This document shows positions 7,810 through 16,359 of a stretch of 36,702 nt of DNA, piece by piece. The DNA is from DASVUC01 sp036387255 (GTDB taxonomy: Bacteria > Planctomycetota > Phycisphaerae > Tepidisphaerales > Tepidisphaeraceae). The notes under the pieces were generated by a model. It made no database searches, had not been told where the DNA came from, and saw only the letters and a list, made by a program, of their open reading frames with translations. Each line of letters opens with the position of its first letter. Within the stretch, counting starts at the first letter, position 1. The DNA is taken from the NCBI GenBank assembly GCA_036387255.1, contig DASVUC010000002.1, forward strand, positions 1 through 36,702. Direction: 5' to 3'. The translations under genes and the position numbers were made by a program.

Positions 7810-8850
7810 TCAAAACCTTCCATCGCGCGTCTCAAAGTGCGTCGGCTTATTCAGGCTCTCCCCGCCGGACTCGGTCCAGTGGGCGATCCACTCAATGAGC
7901 TGTTGAATCGGGACGCGGGGGTAGCCGTACATCGTGTGACCGAGTTGGCCGTTGCTGAGCAGTGCGTCTGGGCGCTCGACGCCGGTGAAGCGCGGCTGCT
8001 TGTGGAATATCTGCGCGAACTGTTCCGCCACCCTTCGCACGCTCAGAGTCTCCGGCCCGGCCACGTTAAGGATAAAGGCCGGGGTCGCCGCATCTGCTAA
8101 AGACGCAATTGACATTGCATTAGCGTCACCCTGCCAGATCGCGTTGAACGAGCCCATGGACAGGTCGATCTCCTGATCGGCATAGACCTTTCGAGCGATG
8201 TCGACGAGCGTGCCATAGCGCAGCTCGGTTGCGTAATTCAGGCGGATGATCGACGTCGGCGTCTTGTTCTGCTTTGCGTAGTGCTGGAAGGCGCGCTCGC
8301 GGCCCAGGCAGCTCATGGCGTATTCGCCGATCGGACCGGTGGGATCCGCCTCGCGAGAACCCCCGAGCGCCACGGGCGTCAGCGGGTACACGTTTCCGGT
8401 TGAAAATGCCGCAATTCGCGAAGCGACAAAGCGCTGCGCAACCATCCCCGGCAACACCGCGTTCATCGCCCAGGTCAGGGGCTCGTCACCGGTGGAACCG
8501 AACTTTCGCGCGGCCATGTAAATGATGTTGGGCGCATCCGGGAGCTTCCTGAGCTGCTCGGGATCGAGCAGATCGGCTTTGATGGTTTGAATGCCGTGGT
8601 CGTTGAGCTTTTTCTCCTCAGCAGGATTGGAAAAGCGCGAGACCCCGATCACCTTTCGCGTTCGCTGACTTCCATCCGCTACCATCGCGCGCTGCATCAT
8701 CCGCGCGAGGGTGGGTCCCATCTTGCCGGCGACACCGAGGATTAGAATATCCCCATTGATGCGCTTCAGCGCGTTGACGCACGCGGGCGAGGGATCGGAG
8801 AGGAGGTCCTCAAGCTGCTCGGTGTTCTTTATGATCTTGGGATAATTCAC
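7810..8850 (-). CDS. NAD(P)-dependent epimerase/dehydratase-like protein (extended SDR)
   Basis: The 346-residue Rossmann protein has the nucleotide-binding motif GVAGKMG (Gly39, Gly42, Gly45) after a hydrophobic strand, and later STGNVYPL, the usual active-site Ser/Thr region. The catalytic Tyr is probably Tyr177 in GEYAMSCLGRER. The Lys expected four residues later is Cys181, so chemistry may differ from classical sugar epimerases. The start codon is GTG at 8850, overlapping the TGA of the upstream toroid gene (GTGA), a sign of translational coupling. Together with the DegT, toroid and DapA-like genes it probably forms a carbohydrate or sugar-acid pathway. The substrate is unknown. Confidence 0.82.
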   Translation of the reverse strand: MNYPKIIKNTEQLEDLLSDPSPACVNALKRINGDILILGVAGKMGPTLARMMQRAMVADGSQRTRKVIGVSRFSNPAEEKKLNDHGIQTIKADLLDPEQLRKLPDAPNIIYMAARKFGSTGDEPLTWAMNAVLPGMVAQRFVASRIAAFSTGNVYPLTPVALGGSREADPTGPIGEYAMSCLGRERAFQHYAKQNKTPTSIIRLNYATELRYGTLVDIARKVYADQEIDLSMGSFNAIWQGDANAMSIASLADAATPAFILNVAGPETLSVRRVAEQFAQIFHKQPRFTGVERPDALLSNGQLGHTMYGYPRVPIQQLIEWIAHWTESGGESLNKPTHFETRDGRF

Positions 8851-10667
8851 GGGACTTCCACTGATATTTCCTGGCGTAGCACATCCCGGGAGAACGGAAG
8901 CGTTATCACAACCCGCGCCTCCTTGATCTCCGCATGCCCGTCTTTGACATACTGACTATGCGGGTGAACCGGCCACTGAACAGTCGCTTCGGGAGGGATG
9001 TGCACGCGCCAGCCGTTGCTCTCGAACCATCCGCCGCATTCCTCGCCCGTGAGCTTGAGCGGCGTTTCGAGCAGCCGATCTTTCTTGCCCGACGCTGTGG
9101 TCCAGATCGTCCCCGCCTTGGCCAGCAGCGGCACATGCGCCTCCACCGGCCCGCGCGCCGACGGATCAGTCTCGCCAGAATCCGCCGCCACCGGGCCCTC
9201 TGTCGTATAGATGATCTTTGCGCGCTTCTCGTCGGACAGATCCAGCTTCACCTCGCACTTGATCAGGTTGTACTGAAGCAGCAGGCGCAATTGTTCCACA
9301 TCCAGCGACGCATCGTTTGGCGTGTGCCACAAGCCGGACGGCGGCAAGAAGTTCGGCGATTCATCTCCGGCTTTGTGCTTGAGCAGCGAAATTTCGCCTA
9401 CCGTGAAGGTGCTCCAGAGCGGCTGAAGCTTGGTATTGCCTCCACCGACAATCAATCCCGCTTTCGTGTGGAACAGCGACACGAGATTCTGCCGGTCTTG
9501 AATCCAGCGCGACTGCGACACGTTGCTGTGGTACGCGCTCATGCACGCGAACCAGGGGCCGGACTCCTTTGTCATCGCGTTGTGATCCAGCGTGACGTGG
9601 ATGTCGCTACGGGCAGTTTCCCGCGCGGGGCCATCCTGAGCATACAGCACGAACGACGCCGCCTGATCGGCATTCAAGCGCGCTTTAGTGACATGGGCGC
9701 GCCGCTGGAGCTGCTGCTCGATGTACGCCCGCCCCACATCAGAAAACGAGAAGCCGACGTTGGGCGCCAGCACACTGCCCTCGTACTTGTTCCGCTCGTC
9801 CACGGTCTCGACCGGTGTGCCATCGGGATAGGTGACAACCGTGTGAAACTGTGCCCCGCGCTCGAGTGCCGGAAGCACGTACTTGTCACCGCTCATTGCG
9901 TGGTAAGTGCCCAGCGCGTCGAGGTAGACGGTGTTGTAGATGACCACCGGCCCGGCATGCTCGGACCAGAAGCCGGCGGGATGCTGAGCGTCCGCCACCT
10001 TGTGCAGGTACGCCGCCGCTGAGTCGCGCCAGTCGCTGCGATCAAAGAGTTTTCCAGCGAGGTACAACCCCATCGCCTGGTGACACGGGATGTTCGCCAG
10101 GCGCTTGGGCATTTCTTCGCGGTAGATGCCTTGATACCCCAGCTTCAGCGCCTTCTCCCATTTGTCGCGCCGGTCCTTCGGCATCGCTTCGCGAATCAGC
10201 GAGTACGCGCGCAGCCAGCGCGAGTACGTCCAAGGCATGTAGATGTCGCCCCAGGTGGAGTTGTCTTTCTTGCGGAAGATCCACTTGCCGTTGGGCTTCT
10301 GCTCAGCGATCAGCTTGTCGCCGCCGAGGATGATGGCGTTCAACAGCTCATCGTTGTGATACCACGGGTTATGAGGATCTTCCGTCGCCCACGCTACCGC
10401 GAGGGGGTAGACGTGATTCTGGTCGGCGCAAATCCAAGGCTCCGAGCCGAAGGCGCCCGTTTGCTTGTTCTGCGTCTTCAGCAGTTCGGGAACTGCATCG
10501 GTCACGAAGTGTAAAAACTCTGACTTGTAGCTTCCTCGCGCGGACGTGCACAGAGACAGGAGCAGCAGCAGTGCAAGGCACGCAGCCGCAGCACGGGCAT
10601 TTTGCCCGCGAACACGCTGTCCCCACGGGCAAGATGTCCGTGCTACGCTGAAGCAATGATGCCGCAT
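8847..10667 (-). CDS. Exported alpha/alpha-toroid protein (lyase- or glycosidase-like), function unknown
   Basis: The 606-residue protein has a hydrophobic signal segment (ACLALLLLLSLCTSARG) followed by helical repeats rich in aromatic residues: QTGAFGSEPWICADQNHVYP, WTYSRWLRAY, CHQAMGLYLAG and AGFWSEHAGPVVIYN. These resemble the helical toroids of polysaccharide lyases and family 88/105-type hydrolases. A beta-rich C-terminal part follows. The exact family was not recognised. ATG at 10667 is chosen because GGAAG sits eight bases upstream and the previous stop is only eight bases away. A longer frame to 10808 would overlap the aminotransferase. Between the start and the signal core, codons 8-27 are made by the dispersed repeat at 10591-10646, so the signal peptide n-region appears repeat-derived. 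The GTG of the next gene overlaps its stop. Confidence 0.72.
   Translation of the reverse strand: MRHHCFSVARTSCPWGQRVRGQNARAAAACLALLLLLSLCTSARGSYKSEFLHFVTDAVPELLKTQNKQTGAFGSEPWICADQNHVYPLAVAWATEDPHNPWYHNDELLNAIILGGDKLIAEQKPNGKWIFRKKDNSTWGDIYMPWTYSRWLRAYSLIREAMPKDRRDKWEKALKLGYQGIYREEMPKRLANIPCHQAMGLYLAGKLFDRSDWRDSAAAYLHKVADAQHPAGFWSEHAGPVVIYNTVYLDALGTYHAMSGDKYVLPALERGAQFHTVVTYPDGTPVETVDERNKYEGSVLAPNVGFSFSDVGRAYIEQQLQRRAHVTKARLNADQAASFVLYAQDGPARETARSDIHVTLDHNAMTKESGPWFACMSAYHSNVSQSRWIQDRQNLVSLFHTKAGLIVGGGNTKLQPLWSTFTVGEISLLKHKAGDESPNFLPPSGLWHTPNDASLDVEQLRLLLQYNLIKCEVKLDLSDEKRAKIIYTTEGPVAADSGETDPSARGPVEAHVPLLAKAGTIWTTASGKKDRLLETPLKLTGEECGGWFESNGWRVHIPPEATVQWPVHPHSQYVKDGHAEIKEARVVITLPFSRDVLRQEISVEVP
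10591..10646. repeat. Paired dispersed palindromes within the start of the toroid gene
   Basis: Two hairpin units face each other: GCACGGGCA-TTT-TGCCCGCG on the left and CACGGGCA-AGA-TGTCCGTG on the right, closed by CTAC at the right end. The outer arms also pair with each other (one mismatch in nine). The whole element lies inside coding sequence, between the chosen ATG and the hydrophobic core of the signal peptide. Confidence 0.8.
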
Positions 10668-10675
10668 GCAGCTTC

Positions 10676-11917
10676 CTATCGCTTCGACTGAAACCAGTGC
10701 ACCACGCGCTCGAACGCCTTCACGGTCTCGTCGAGATCCTGATCGTCGTACCCTTCGTTGATCTGAAGGATCACGCAGGTATGCAAAATCTCTTCGGCGA
10801 CCGGGCACTTCACCGTCTTGTAATCGACTGCCTTGTACGGGTGCTCGCCGTGCTCGAACGCCGAGTGATCTATAAACAGCGGATAATGATACAGCGGCCG
10901 CTGGATGTAGTGCGCGGCGGCGGGCAGTCCCTCGGCCGCCAGCGCCTTGGCGAATTCGTCCGCACTGGCGCCCAGTTCGCGCTGCACGCGGAGCATGTAG
11001 AACCAGTACGAGTGCTCGCAGCCCTCGCTCGGCTTAGGAAGCCATAGGCCCGGGAAACTTGCCAGCCGCTTGGTCAACCGCTCGCACCAGCTTCGCCGAC
11101 TGGTGACGATGTGATCCAGCTTGCCAAGCTGCGCGTGAGCGACTGCGCCCTGCAATTCCGTCATGCGATAATTGGCGGCAAGAAAGGTCGGATCACGCCG
11201 CGTGACATTCGGCGCGCGGTTATACGCCTTATCCGTGCACAGGCGGATCTTCGCCGCCAGCGCGTCGTCGTTCGTGACCGTCACGCCGCCGTCGCCGCAG
11301 GAAATGTGCTTGAACTCGTTGTAGGAATAGCACCCCATCTGCCCCACGGTGCCCACGGGTTTGCCATCGTGGGTACACCCGTGCGCCTGGGCGCAGTCTT
11401 CAATCATCCAGAGCTTGTGCTGATCTGCGATCTTCTTCAGCGCCTTCAGATCGCACGCGTTGCCGGCAAGATGCACGGGGATCATCGCCTTGGTCCTGGG
11501 CGTGATCGCCTTCTCCACCGCGGCAGGGTCCATGTTGTACGTCTGCGGATCGAGATCGACAAATACGGGAATCGCGCCCTGGAACAAGACGCCGATGACG
11601 GTGCCCATATCGGTGATCGGCGGCACGAGCACTTCATCGCCCGGCGAGATTCCCGCCGCCATGATTGCGGCGTGAATTGCCGCCGTGCCGCTGGTGCTCG
11701 CCACCGCGTGCTTCGCCCCCACCTTCTTCGCGAACGCCGCCTCCAGGTTCTTCACCTTTTTCCCGTGCGCATAAAACAGCGAACCCTGCTCCAGCGCCTC
11801 CGTGAGTTCTTTCAGTTCCTCAGGTCCGTAGCGTTTGAACTTGCCAAAAGGTTTTGATTTGGCGGGTTTTCCGCCCGCGATGGCGGGTGTATCAACGTTG
11901 ACGGCGGTAGTGGTCAT
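10676..11917 (-). CDS. DegT/DnrJ/EryC1/StrS-family PLP-dependent aminotransferase
   Basis: The 413-residue fold-type I PLP enzyme belongs to the sugar aminotransferase family. ASTSGTAAIHAA binds the cofactor phosphate, MIEDCAQAHG carries the pyridine-N Asp (Asp174), and CYSYNEFKHISCGDGG supplies the internal-aldimine Lys (Lys203). GDEVLVPPITDMGT and FVDLDPQTYNMDP are also typical. The family transfers an amino group to nucleotide-linked keto-sugars, but some members act as dehydratases or in secondary metabolism. ATG at 11917 is preceded by AGGAG at a good distance. A longer frame reads through the hairpin at 12010-12033 and lacks family sequence. It is the first gene of the minus-strand group that continues with the toroid, epimerase-like and DapA-like genes. 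Confidence 0.9.
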   Translation of the reverse strand: MTTTAVNVDTPAIAGGKPAKSKPFGKFKRYGPEELKELTEALEQGSLFYAHGKKVKNLEAAFAKKVGAKHAVASTSGTAAIHAAIMAAGISPGDEVLVPPITDMGTVIGVLFQGAIPVFVDLDPQTYNMDPAAVEKAITPRTKAMIPVHLAGNACDLKALKKIADQHKLWMIEDCAQAHGCTHDGKPVGTVGQMGCYSYNEFKHISCGDGGVTVTNDDALAAKIRLCTDKAYNRAPNVTRRDPTFLAANYRMTELQGAVAHAQLGKLDHIVTSRRSWCERLTKRLASFPGLWLPKPSEGCEHSYWFYMLRVQRELGASADEFAKALAAEGLPAAAHYIQRPLYHYPLFIDHSAFEHGEHPYKAVDYKTVKCPVAEEILHTCVILQINEGYDDQDLDETVKAFERVVHWFQSKR

Positions 11918-12000
11918 CTCGCTCCTGTATCGCCCACCAAGGAGTATACCGATGACGGGATGTGCGTTTAAGCCGGGACAGGAATACGTTCGGCGGGCGC

Positions 12001-12034
12001 AAAAAAGAAGGGCGACGCAGGCGTCGCCCCTACA
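12001..12034 (-). terminator. Intrinsic terminator of gyrA built from a dispersed palindrome
   Basis: Read on the minus strand, 21 bases after the gyrA stop, GGCGACGC pairs with GCGTCGCC round a two-base loop and is followed by CTTCTTTTTT. That is a GC-rich stem plus T-tract, the form of a Rho-independent terminator. The stem belongs to the same GTAG...CTAC-flanked palindrome group as other intergenic repeats here. Confidence 0.75.
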
Positions 12035-12054
12035 GATCAACTTGAAGCTAACGG

Positions 12055-14742
12055 TTAAGACTCTTCACCATTGCCAGATTCAGAATTGCCATCGGACGGC
12101 GGCGGCGATTCCGGTGCAGCCGCTTCGGGCGCTGACGCCTCCGGCGAGTTTGCAGCCGTCTCACTCTTCTCCGCCTCTTCGGCATCCACCTTCGCCATCG
12201 CCACCAGCCGGTCTTTTTCATCGACCTTGATCAGCCGAACACCCTGGGCGTTCCGGCCCGTCTCGCGGATCTCTGAGACGCGGGTCCGCATCAGGATGCC
12301 CTTCTCGGTGATCAGCATCAGCTCGTCTGAATCGCAGACGGCTTTCATCCCGACAACGTTGCCATTGCGCTCGGTGGTCTTGATGTTGATCACGCCCTTC
12401 CCGCCGCGGCGGATCAGGCGGTATTCCTCAACCGGCGTGCGCTTGCCAAAGCCGTTCTCGCAGGCGGTGAGCACCATGCAGTTGGGCATACCGTCGCCGT
12501 GCGGGACGACAATCATGTCGACCACTTCGTCCATGCCTGGCGATTTTTCCTCAGGCTCGTTGTGCTCCATGAGCTCAATGCCTTTGACACCGCCCGCCGG
12601 CCGACCCATCGCCCGAACGTCGGTCTCCTTGAAGCGGATCGCCATGCCCTGCTTCGTGCCGAGCAAAATCTCATCCGACCCGCTGGTGATCTCAACTCCG
12701 ATGAGCGTGTCACCGTCTTCCAGCCCGATGGCGATGATCCCGTTGTTGCGGATGTTGGCGTACGCGCTCAGCGCGGTCTTCTTCACCACGCCCTTGCGGG
12801 TGGCGAACATGAGGAAGTGTTCTTCCTTGCCGAAATCCTTCACCGCGAGCACGTTGGCGACCTTCTCCCCTTCCTGGAAATCCAGCAGGTTCGCGATCGA
12901 CCGCCCTTGGCTCGTCCGGCTCATCTCCGGAACGTCATACACCCGCCGCTCGTACACGCGACCCTGGTTCGTGAAGAACAGCAGGTAATCGTGGGTGTTC
13001 GCCACAAAGAGGTGCTCGACGAAATCACCTTCGCGCGCTTCGGTGCCCTTGATCCCGCGCCCGCCGCGACCTTGCGAGCGATACGTGTCTGTCGGCAGGC
13101 GCTTGATGTAGCCCTGGTGGCTCACCGACACCACCACGTCTTCCTGCGCGATCAGCGCTTCCATGTTGAACGCGCTGGCATCGCCGGTGATTTCGGTGCG
13201 GCGTTCGTCGCCGTACTTCTCTTTCATCTCCAGCGTGTCTTCGCGGATGATGTCCATGACAAGATTCTCATCCCGCAGAATCGCTTCATACCCTTCGATT
13301 TCTTCAACGACGGCGCGGTACTCGTTGGTGAGCTTCTCGATTTCAAGGCCAACCAGCTGGATGAGCTGGAGGCGGCCGATCGCTTCCGCCTGCGCCTGCG
13401 AGAGCATCACGCCACGCTCGCCGCCAGCGCGATCCAGCAGGGACTGCGGAATGCGCGGGGCATAAGGGTGATCGGGAGCGATGCGGAACGCCCGCTCGCG
13501 CAACTTCGTGATCGCTTCATCCCGCGTCTTGCTGGAGCGGATCAAGCGAACCACTTCATCAATATCGCAAACGGCGAAGATGAGCCCTTCCAGAATGTGC
13601 CCGCGCTGCTGTGCCTTTTTCAGCAGGTGCTTCGTCCGCCGGACGATCACCACCTTGCGATGCTCGATGAAGTGCTGGATCAGCTCCTTCAGCCCCATCG
13701 TCCGCGGCTGGCGGTTCACCAGCGCGATGTTGATCATCGACACCGTAATCTGGCACGGCGTGTACTCATAAAGCTGGTTGATGATCACGTTCGGATCCGC
13801 ATCCCGCTTCAGATCCACGACGATCCGGCACTTGTGCTCGCGGCCGGAGTGATCGTTAACGTCCGAAATATCGGTGATCAGATCCTTCTTCACGCACTCG
13901 GCGATTGATTCGACGATGGTCTTGCGAATGATGCCGTAGGGAATCTCGCTGATGACGACGATAGGCTTGCCGTTCTTCTGCTCTCCGACGGCGATGCGCG
14001 CCTGGAGGGTGATTCGGCCGCGGCCCGACTTGTACCCTTCAATGATCCCGTCGCGGCCGCGAATGATGCCGGCCGTGGGGAAGTCCGGCCCCGGTACGAT
14101 CTCCAAGAGCTCGTTCAACGTGCATTCCGGGTTGTTGATGACGTACACGATCGCATCAGCGATCTCGCGCAGGTTGTGCGGCAGCAGATTGCACGCCATC
14201 CCCACCGCGATGCCCGTCGACCCATTCACCAGCAGGTTGGGGAACTTGCTGGGCAGGACGGTGGGCTCCATCCGCGTTTCGTCGTAGTTGGGAACGAGAT
14301 CAACGGTATCGAGCTCCAGATCGGCTAGGAGTTCCATAGCGGCGGAGGTCATGCGCGCTTCGGTGTATCGCATGGCCGCGGGGGGATCGCCGTCGGTCGA
14401 TCCGAAGTTGCCTTGACCATCGACCAGCGTGTAGCGCAGCGACCAATCCTGCGCCAGGCGCACCAGCGTTGGATAGATGACCGCTTCGCCGTGCGGGTGA
14501 TAGTTACCGGAGGTGTCGCCGGCGATCTTGGCGCACTTACGATGTTTCGACCGTGGGCCCAGCCCCAGGTCGTTCATCGCCACCATAATGCGGCGCTGCG
14601 AAGGCTTGAGCCCATCGCGGACATCGGGCAGAGCCCGGTCCATGATGGTGCTCATCGCGTACGTGAGATAGCTGTCTTGCAGTTCCCGTTCGATGTGGAG
14701 GTCTTCCACCCGATCGAACGGCGCGGGAGTCGTTTCAGACAT
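12055..14742 (-). CDS. gyrA: DNA gyrase subunit A
   Basis: The 895-residue subunit breaks and rejoins DNA in the GyrA2GyrB2 complex that introduces negative supercoils. The catalytic Tyr is Tyr126 in AAMRYTEARM. The winged-helix/tower region follows, and the C-terminal domain contains a GyrA-box-like SQGRGGRGIKG near residue 557, which separates gyrase from topoisomerase IV. The last 45 residues are an acidic Ala/Pro/Glu/Ser tail. In the quinolone-determining region the usual GDSAVYD is GEAVIYP (85-91), so E. coli Ser83 and Asp87 correspond to Ala87 and Pro91. The gene is followed by a hairpin terminator and has no gyrB beside it. The first in-frame ATG fits family N-termini (LQDSYLTYAMSTIMDRALPD). 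Confidence 0.98.
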   Translation of the reverse strand: MSETTPAPFDRVEDLHIERELQDSYLTYAMSTIMDRALPDVRDGLKPSQRRIMVAMNDLGLGPRSKHRKCAKIAGDTSGNYHPHGEAVIYPTLVRLAQDWSLRYTLVDGQGNFGSTDGDPPAAMRYTEARMTSAAMELLADLELDTVDLVPNYDETRMEPTVLPSKFPNLLVNGSTGIAVGMACNLLPHNLREIADAIVYVINNPECTLNELLEIVPGPDFPTAGIIRGRDGIIEGYKSGRGRITLQARIAVGEQKNGKPIVVISEIPYGIIRKTIVESIAECVKKDLITDISDVNDHSGREHKCRIVVDLKRDADPNVIINQLYEYTPCQITVSMINIALVNRQPRTMGLKELIQHFIEHRKVVIVRRTKHLLKKAQQRGHILEGLIFAVCDIDEVVRLIRSSKTRDEAITKLRERAFRIAPDHPYAPRIPQSLLDRAGGERGVMLSQAQAEAIGRLQLIQLVGLEIEKLTNEYRAVVEEIEGYEAILRDENLVMDIIREDTLEMKEKYGDERRTEITGDASAFNMEALIAQEDVVVSVSHQGYIKRLPTDTYRSQGRGGRGIKGTEAREGDFVEHLFVANTHDYLLFFTNQGRVYERRVYDVPEMSRTSQGRSIANLLDFQEGEKVANVLAVKDFGKEEHFLMFATRKGVVKKTALSAYANIRNNGIIAIGLEDGDTLIGVEITSGSDEILLGTKQGMAIRFKETDVRAMGRPAGGVKGIELMEHNEPEEKSPGMDEVVDMIVVPHGDGMPNCMVLTACENGFGKRTPVEEYRLIRRGGKGVINIKTTERNGNVVGMKAVCDSDELMLITEKGILMRTRVSEIRETGRNAQGVRLIKVDEKDRLVAMAKVDAEEAEKSETAANSPEASAPEAAAPESPPPSDGNSESGNGEES

Positions 14743-14848
14743 TGTTTTTTCTCAATTCAGCAGAAAGAAGTGGCCCAATAAGCGGCCCACAACCCGAGAG
14801 AGTCCAGCACAAATTGACGCTTGATCCATCAGAGCGCCAAAGCGAGAA

Positions 14849-14854
14849 ATTGTA
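14849..14854 (-). promoter_or_regulatory. Possible -10 element of gyrA
   Basis: On the minus strand TACAAT (five of six matches to TATAAT) lies about 107 bases upstream of the gyrA ATG. The sequence 17 bases further upstream (TCGATT) is only a weak -35 match, so the assignment rests on the -10 hexamer and its place in the divergent spacer. Confidence 0.3.
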
Positions 14855-14971
14855 GGCGAAATCACGTTGAAAATCGACACGGGCAGAACGTGAAAAAGGG
14901 TGTAATGTAAAAGCTGTTGTAGATGAGGAACACCCGAGGGTTCTTGAATTTTGCAGAGGATTACTCCGCTT

Positions 14972-16258
14972 ATGAAGCTGGAGGCGGACGATCTCGGATT
15001 CCTGAAGGAACTTGCCGAGGCGACGGTGAGCGCTTCTCGCGTTCAGCCTGGCGAGCGGGTGGGGAATTCGCCGGCCAACACGATGGGGTTCGCCGTGATT
15101 CGTCCCGGGGGGCGTGAGTGCTATCCGGCGTACTGGATTCGGGATTTTGCGATGTCAATCGCGTCAGGCTTCATTTCGCAGGACGAGATCGTGAACCACG
15201 TGCGGCTCTCGCTGCGCACGCAGAATGGCGGTTCGGAGCGGAAGCTGAAGAGCGGGGCGATCGTTCCCGCGTCGGCAATTGCGGATCATGTGAACTTCGA
15301 TGGCGGCGCGGTGTTCTATCCGGGGACGATGAGCGCGGGGGAGGATCAGGGAGGGGAGCCGTTTGGCGTTCTGCCGCCGGGGGACGATCAGTATTGGGTG
15401 ATCGCGGCGGCGGCGGCGGTGAAGAACCGGGATTTTCTCGGCGAGCGGATTGGCGGCGTGCCGGTTATTGACCGTTTGAATTGGGGGTTCGCGGCGGCGG
15501 AATCGGATCCATCCACTGGCGGGATGTTCACCACAAGCGAGCCACGGCGGGCAGTCGGATTTGGCTTCTGTGACACGGTGTACCTTACCGGAGCCATCCT
15601 GTTTCCTTCGCTGCTGCGGTATGTGGCGGCGACGCAACTGTCGCAGATGCGAGGATCGCGCGGTGTGCGGGCGGATGAGAAAGAGTTTCGTGAAACAGCG
15701 GAATCGGTGGCGTCGCACATCCCGCTGATTTTCAGAGATCCTCAAGCCGGACACGGTTGGCTGCTGGCGGCGACGGGCGTGGGGCGCCAGCCGGATGTCT
15801 GGGGCACGCTCTACGCGCTGCACTTGAAGATCCTGCCGGACGACATTGCATCCCGAGCACGACGCACCATCGCCGACGCCGTCCGTCGCGGCACCATCAC
15901 GTCGCAAGGCGCCGTGCGTCACATCCCCACTGAGTTCGACGCCTCCCCCACTACCGCATGGGAGCGGGTTGCGCCCGGCGTCGCCAAAGGCACCTACCAA
16001 AACGGCGCCTACTGGCACACCCCCACCGGCTGGCTGGTCGAGGCGCTGTCGGTTGAGCACGAGGATCTGGCCCATCACGTTTTCGGCGACTACATCAGCC
16101 ATCTCCGGGGACATGACTTTCGCAAGGAACCCGCCCACGGCGCTCCCTTCGAATGCTTCACGAAGGACATGGGGGCGAGTCAGAATCCGGTGTATACGAC
16201 GTCGGTAACTGTGCCTTATGCGGTGCTGCGCGATCTGAACGAATACGGCGCCCGCTAA
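14972..16258 (+). CDS. (alpha/alpha)6-type glycosidase-like protein, cytoplasmic
   Basis: The 428-residue protein has no signal peptide. It has features of six-hairpin glycosidases: PAYWIRDFAMSI near the N-terminus (the aromatic-RD motif of amylo-alpha-1,6-glucosidase and GH63/GH125-like enzymes), LPPGDDQYWVIAAA, repeated helical hairpins with GFGFCDTVYLTG, and NGAYWHTPTGWLVEAL with a final catalytic-region-like Glu/Phe stretch (GAPFECFTKDMG). The role is probably hydrolysis of an oligosaccharide, but no family was identified with certainty. ATG at 14972 is preceded by AGAGG; an in-frame TTG at 14951 would add seven residues. It is divergent from gyrA across a 229-base spacer and is followed by a promoter-like sequence, so it may be a single-gene unit. 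Confidence 0.7.
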   Translation: MKLEADDLGFLKELAEATVSASRVQPGERVGNSPANTMGFAVIRPGGRECYPAYWIRDFAMSIASGFISQDEIVNHVRLSLRTQNGGSERKLKSGAIVPASAIADHVNFDGGAVFYPGTMSAGEDQGGEPFGVLPPGDDQYWVIAAAAAVKNRDFLGERIGGVPVIDRLNWGFAAAESDPSTGGMFTTSEPRRAVGFGFCDTVYLTGAILFPSLLRYVAATQLSQMRGSRGVRADEKEFRETAESVASHIPLIFRDPQAGHGWLLAATGVGRQPDVWGTLYALHLKILPDDIASRARRTIADAVRRGTITSQGAVRHIPTEFDASPTTAWERVAPGVAKGTYQNGAYWHTPTGWLVEALSVEHEDLAHHVFGDYISHLRGHDFRKEPAHGAPFECFTKDMGASQNPVYTTSVTVPYAVLRDLNEYGAR

Positions 16259-16283
16259 TCAGCCTCACGCCAATATTAAAAGC

Positions 16284-16311
16284 TTGCCTCGCCGCCACTT
16301 TCGGGGATAAT
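16284..16311 (+). promoter_or_regulatory. Sigma70-type promoter before the FG-GAP gene
   Basis: TTGCCT (16284-16289) and GATAAT (16306-16311) are separated by 16 bases, in the 101-base gap before the gene at 16360. The predicted start point near 16318 gives a leader of about 40 bases. Confidence 0.45.
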
Positions 16312-16359
16312 TGGCGAGCGGATCAGTCTGGTTCATCTATCTAACAGGCGGAGGAGTCG

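Noticed and set aside
8934..10022. 362-codon open frame on the plus strand
   Set aside because: It is antisense to the exported toroid protein; the Arg/His/Leu-rich translation without domains is a codon-bias shadow.
11918..12040. N-terminal extension of the DegT aminotransferase
   Set aside because: It is encoded by the gyrA terminator hairpin and spacer; a good AGGAG precedes the ATG at 11917.
12499..13908. 469-codon open frame on the plus strand
   Set aside because: It lies wholly antisense to gyrA, has His/Arg/Asp-rich composition typical of the reverse of a high-GC gene, and shows no family motif or ribosome-binding site.
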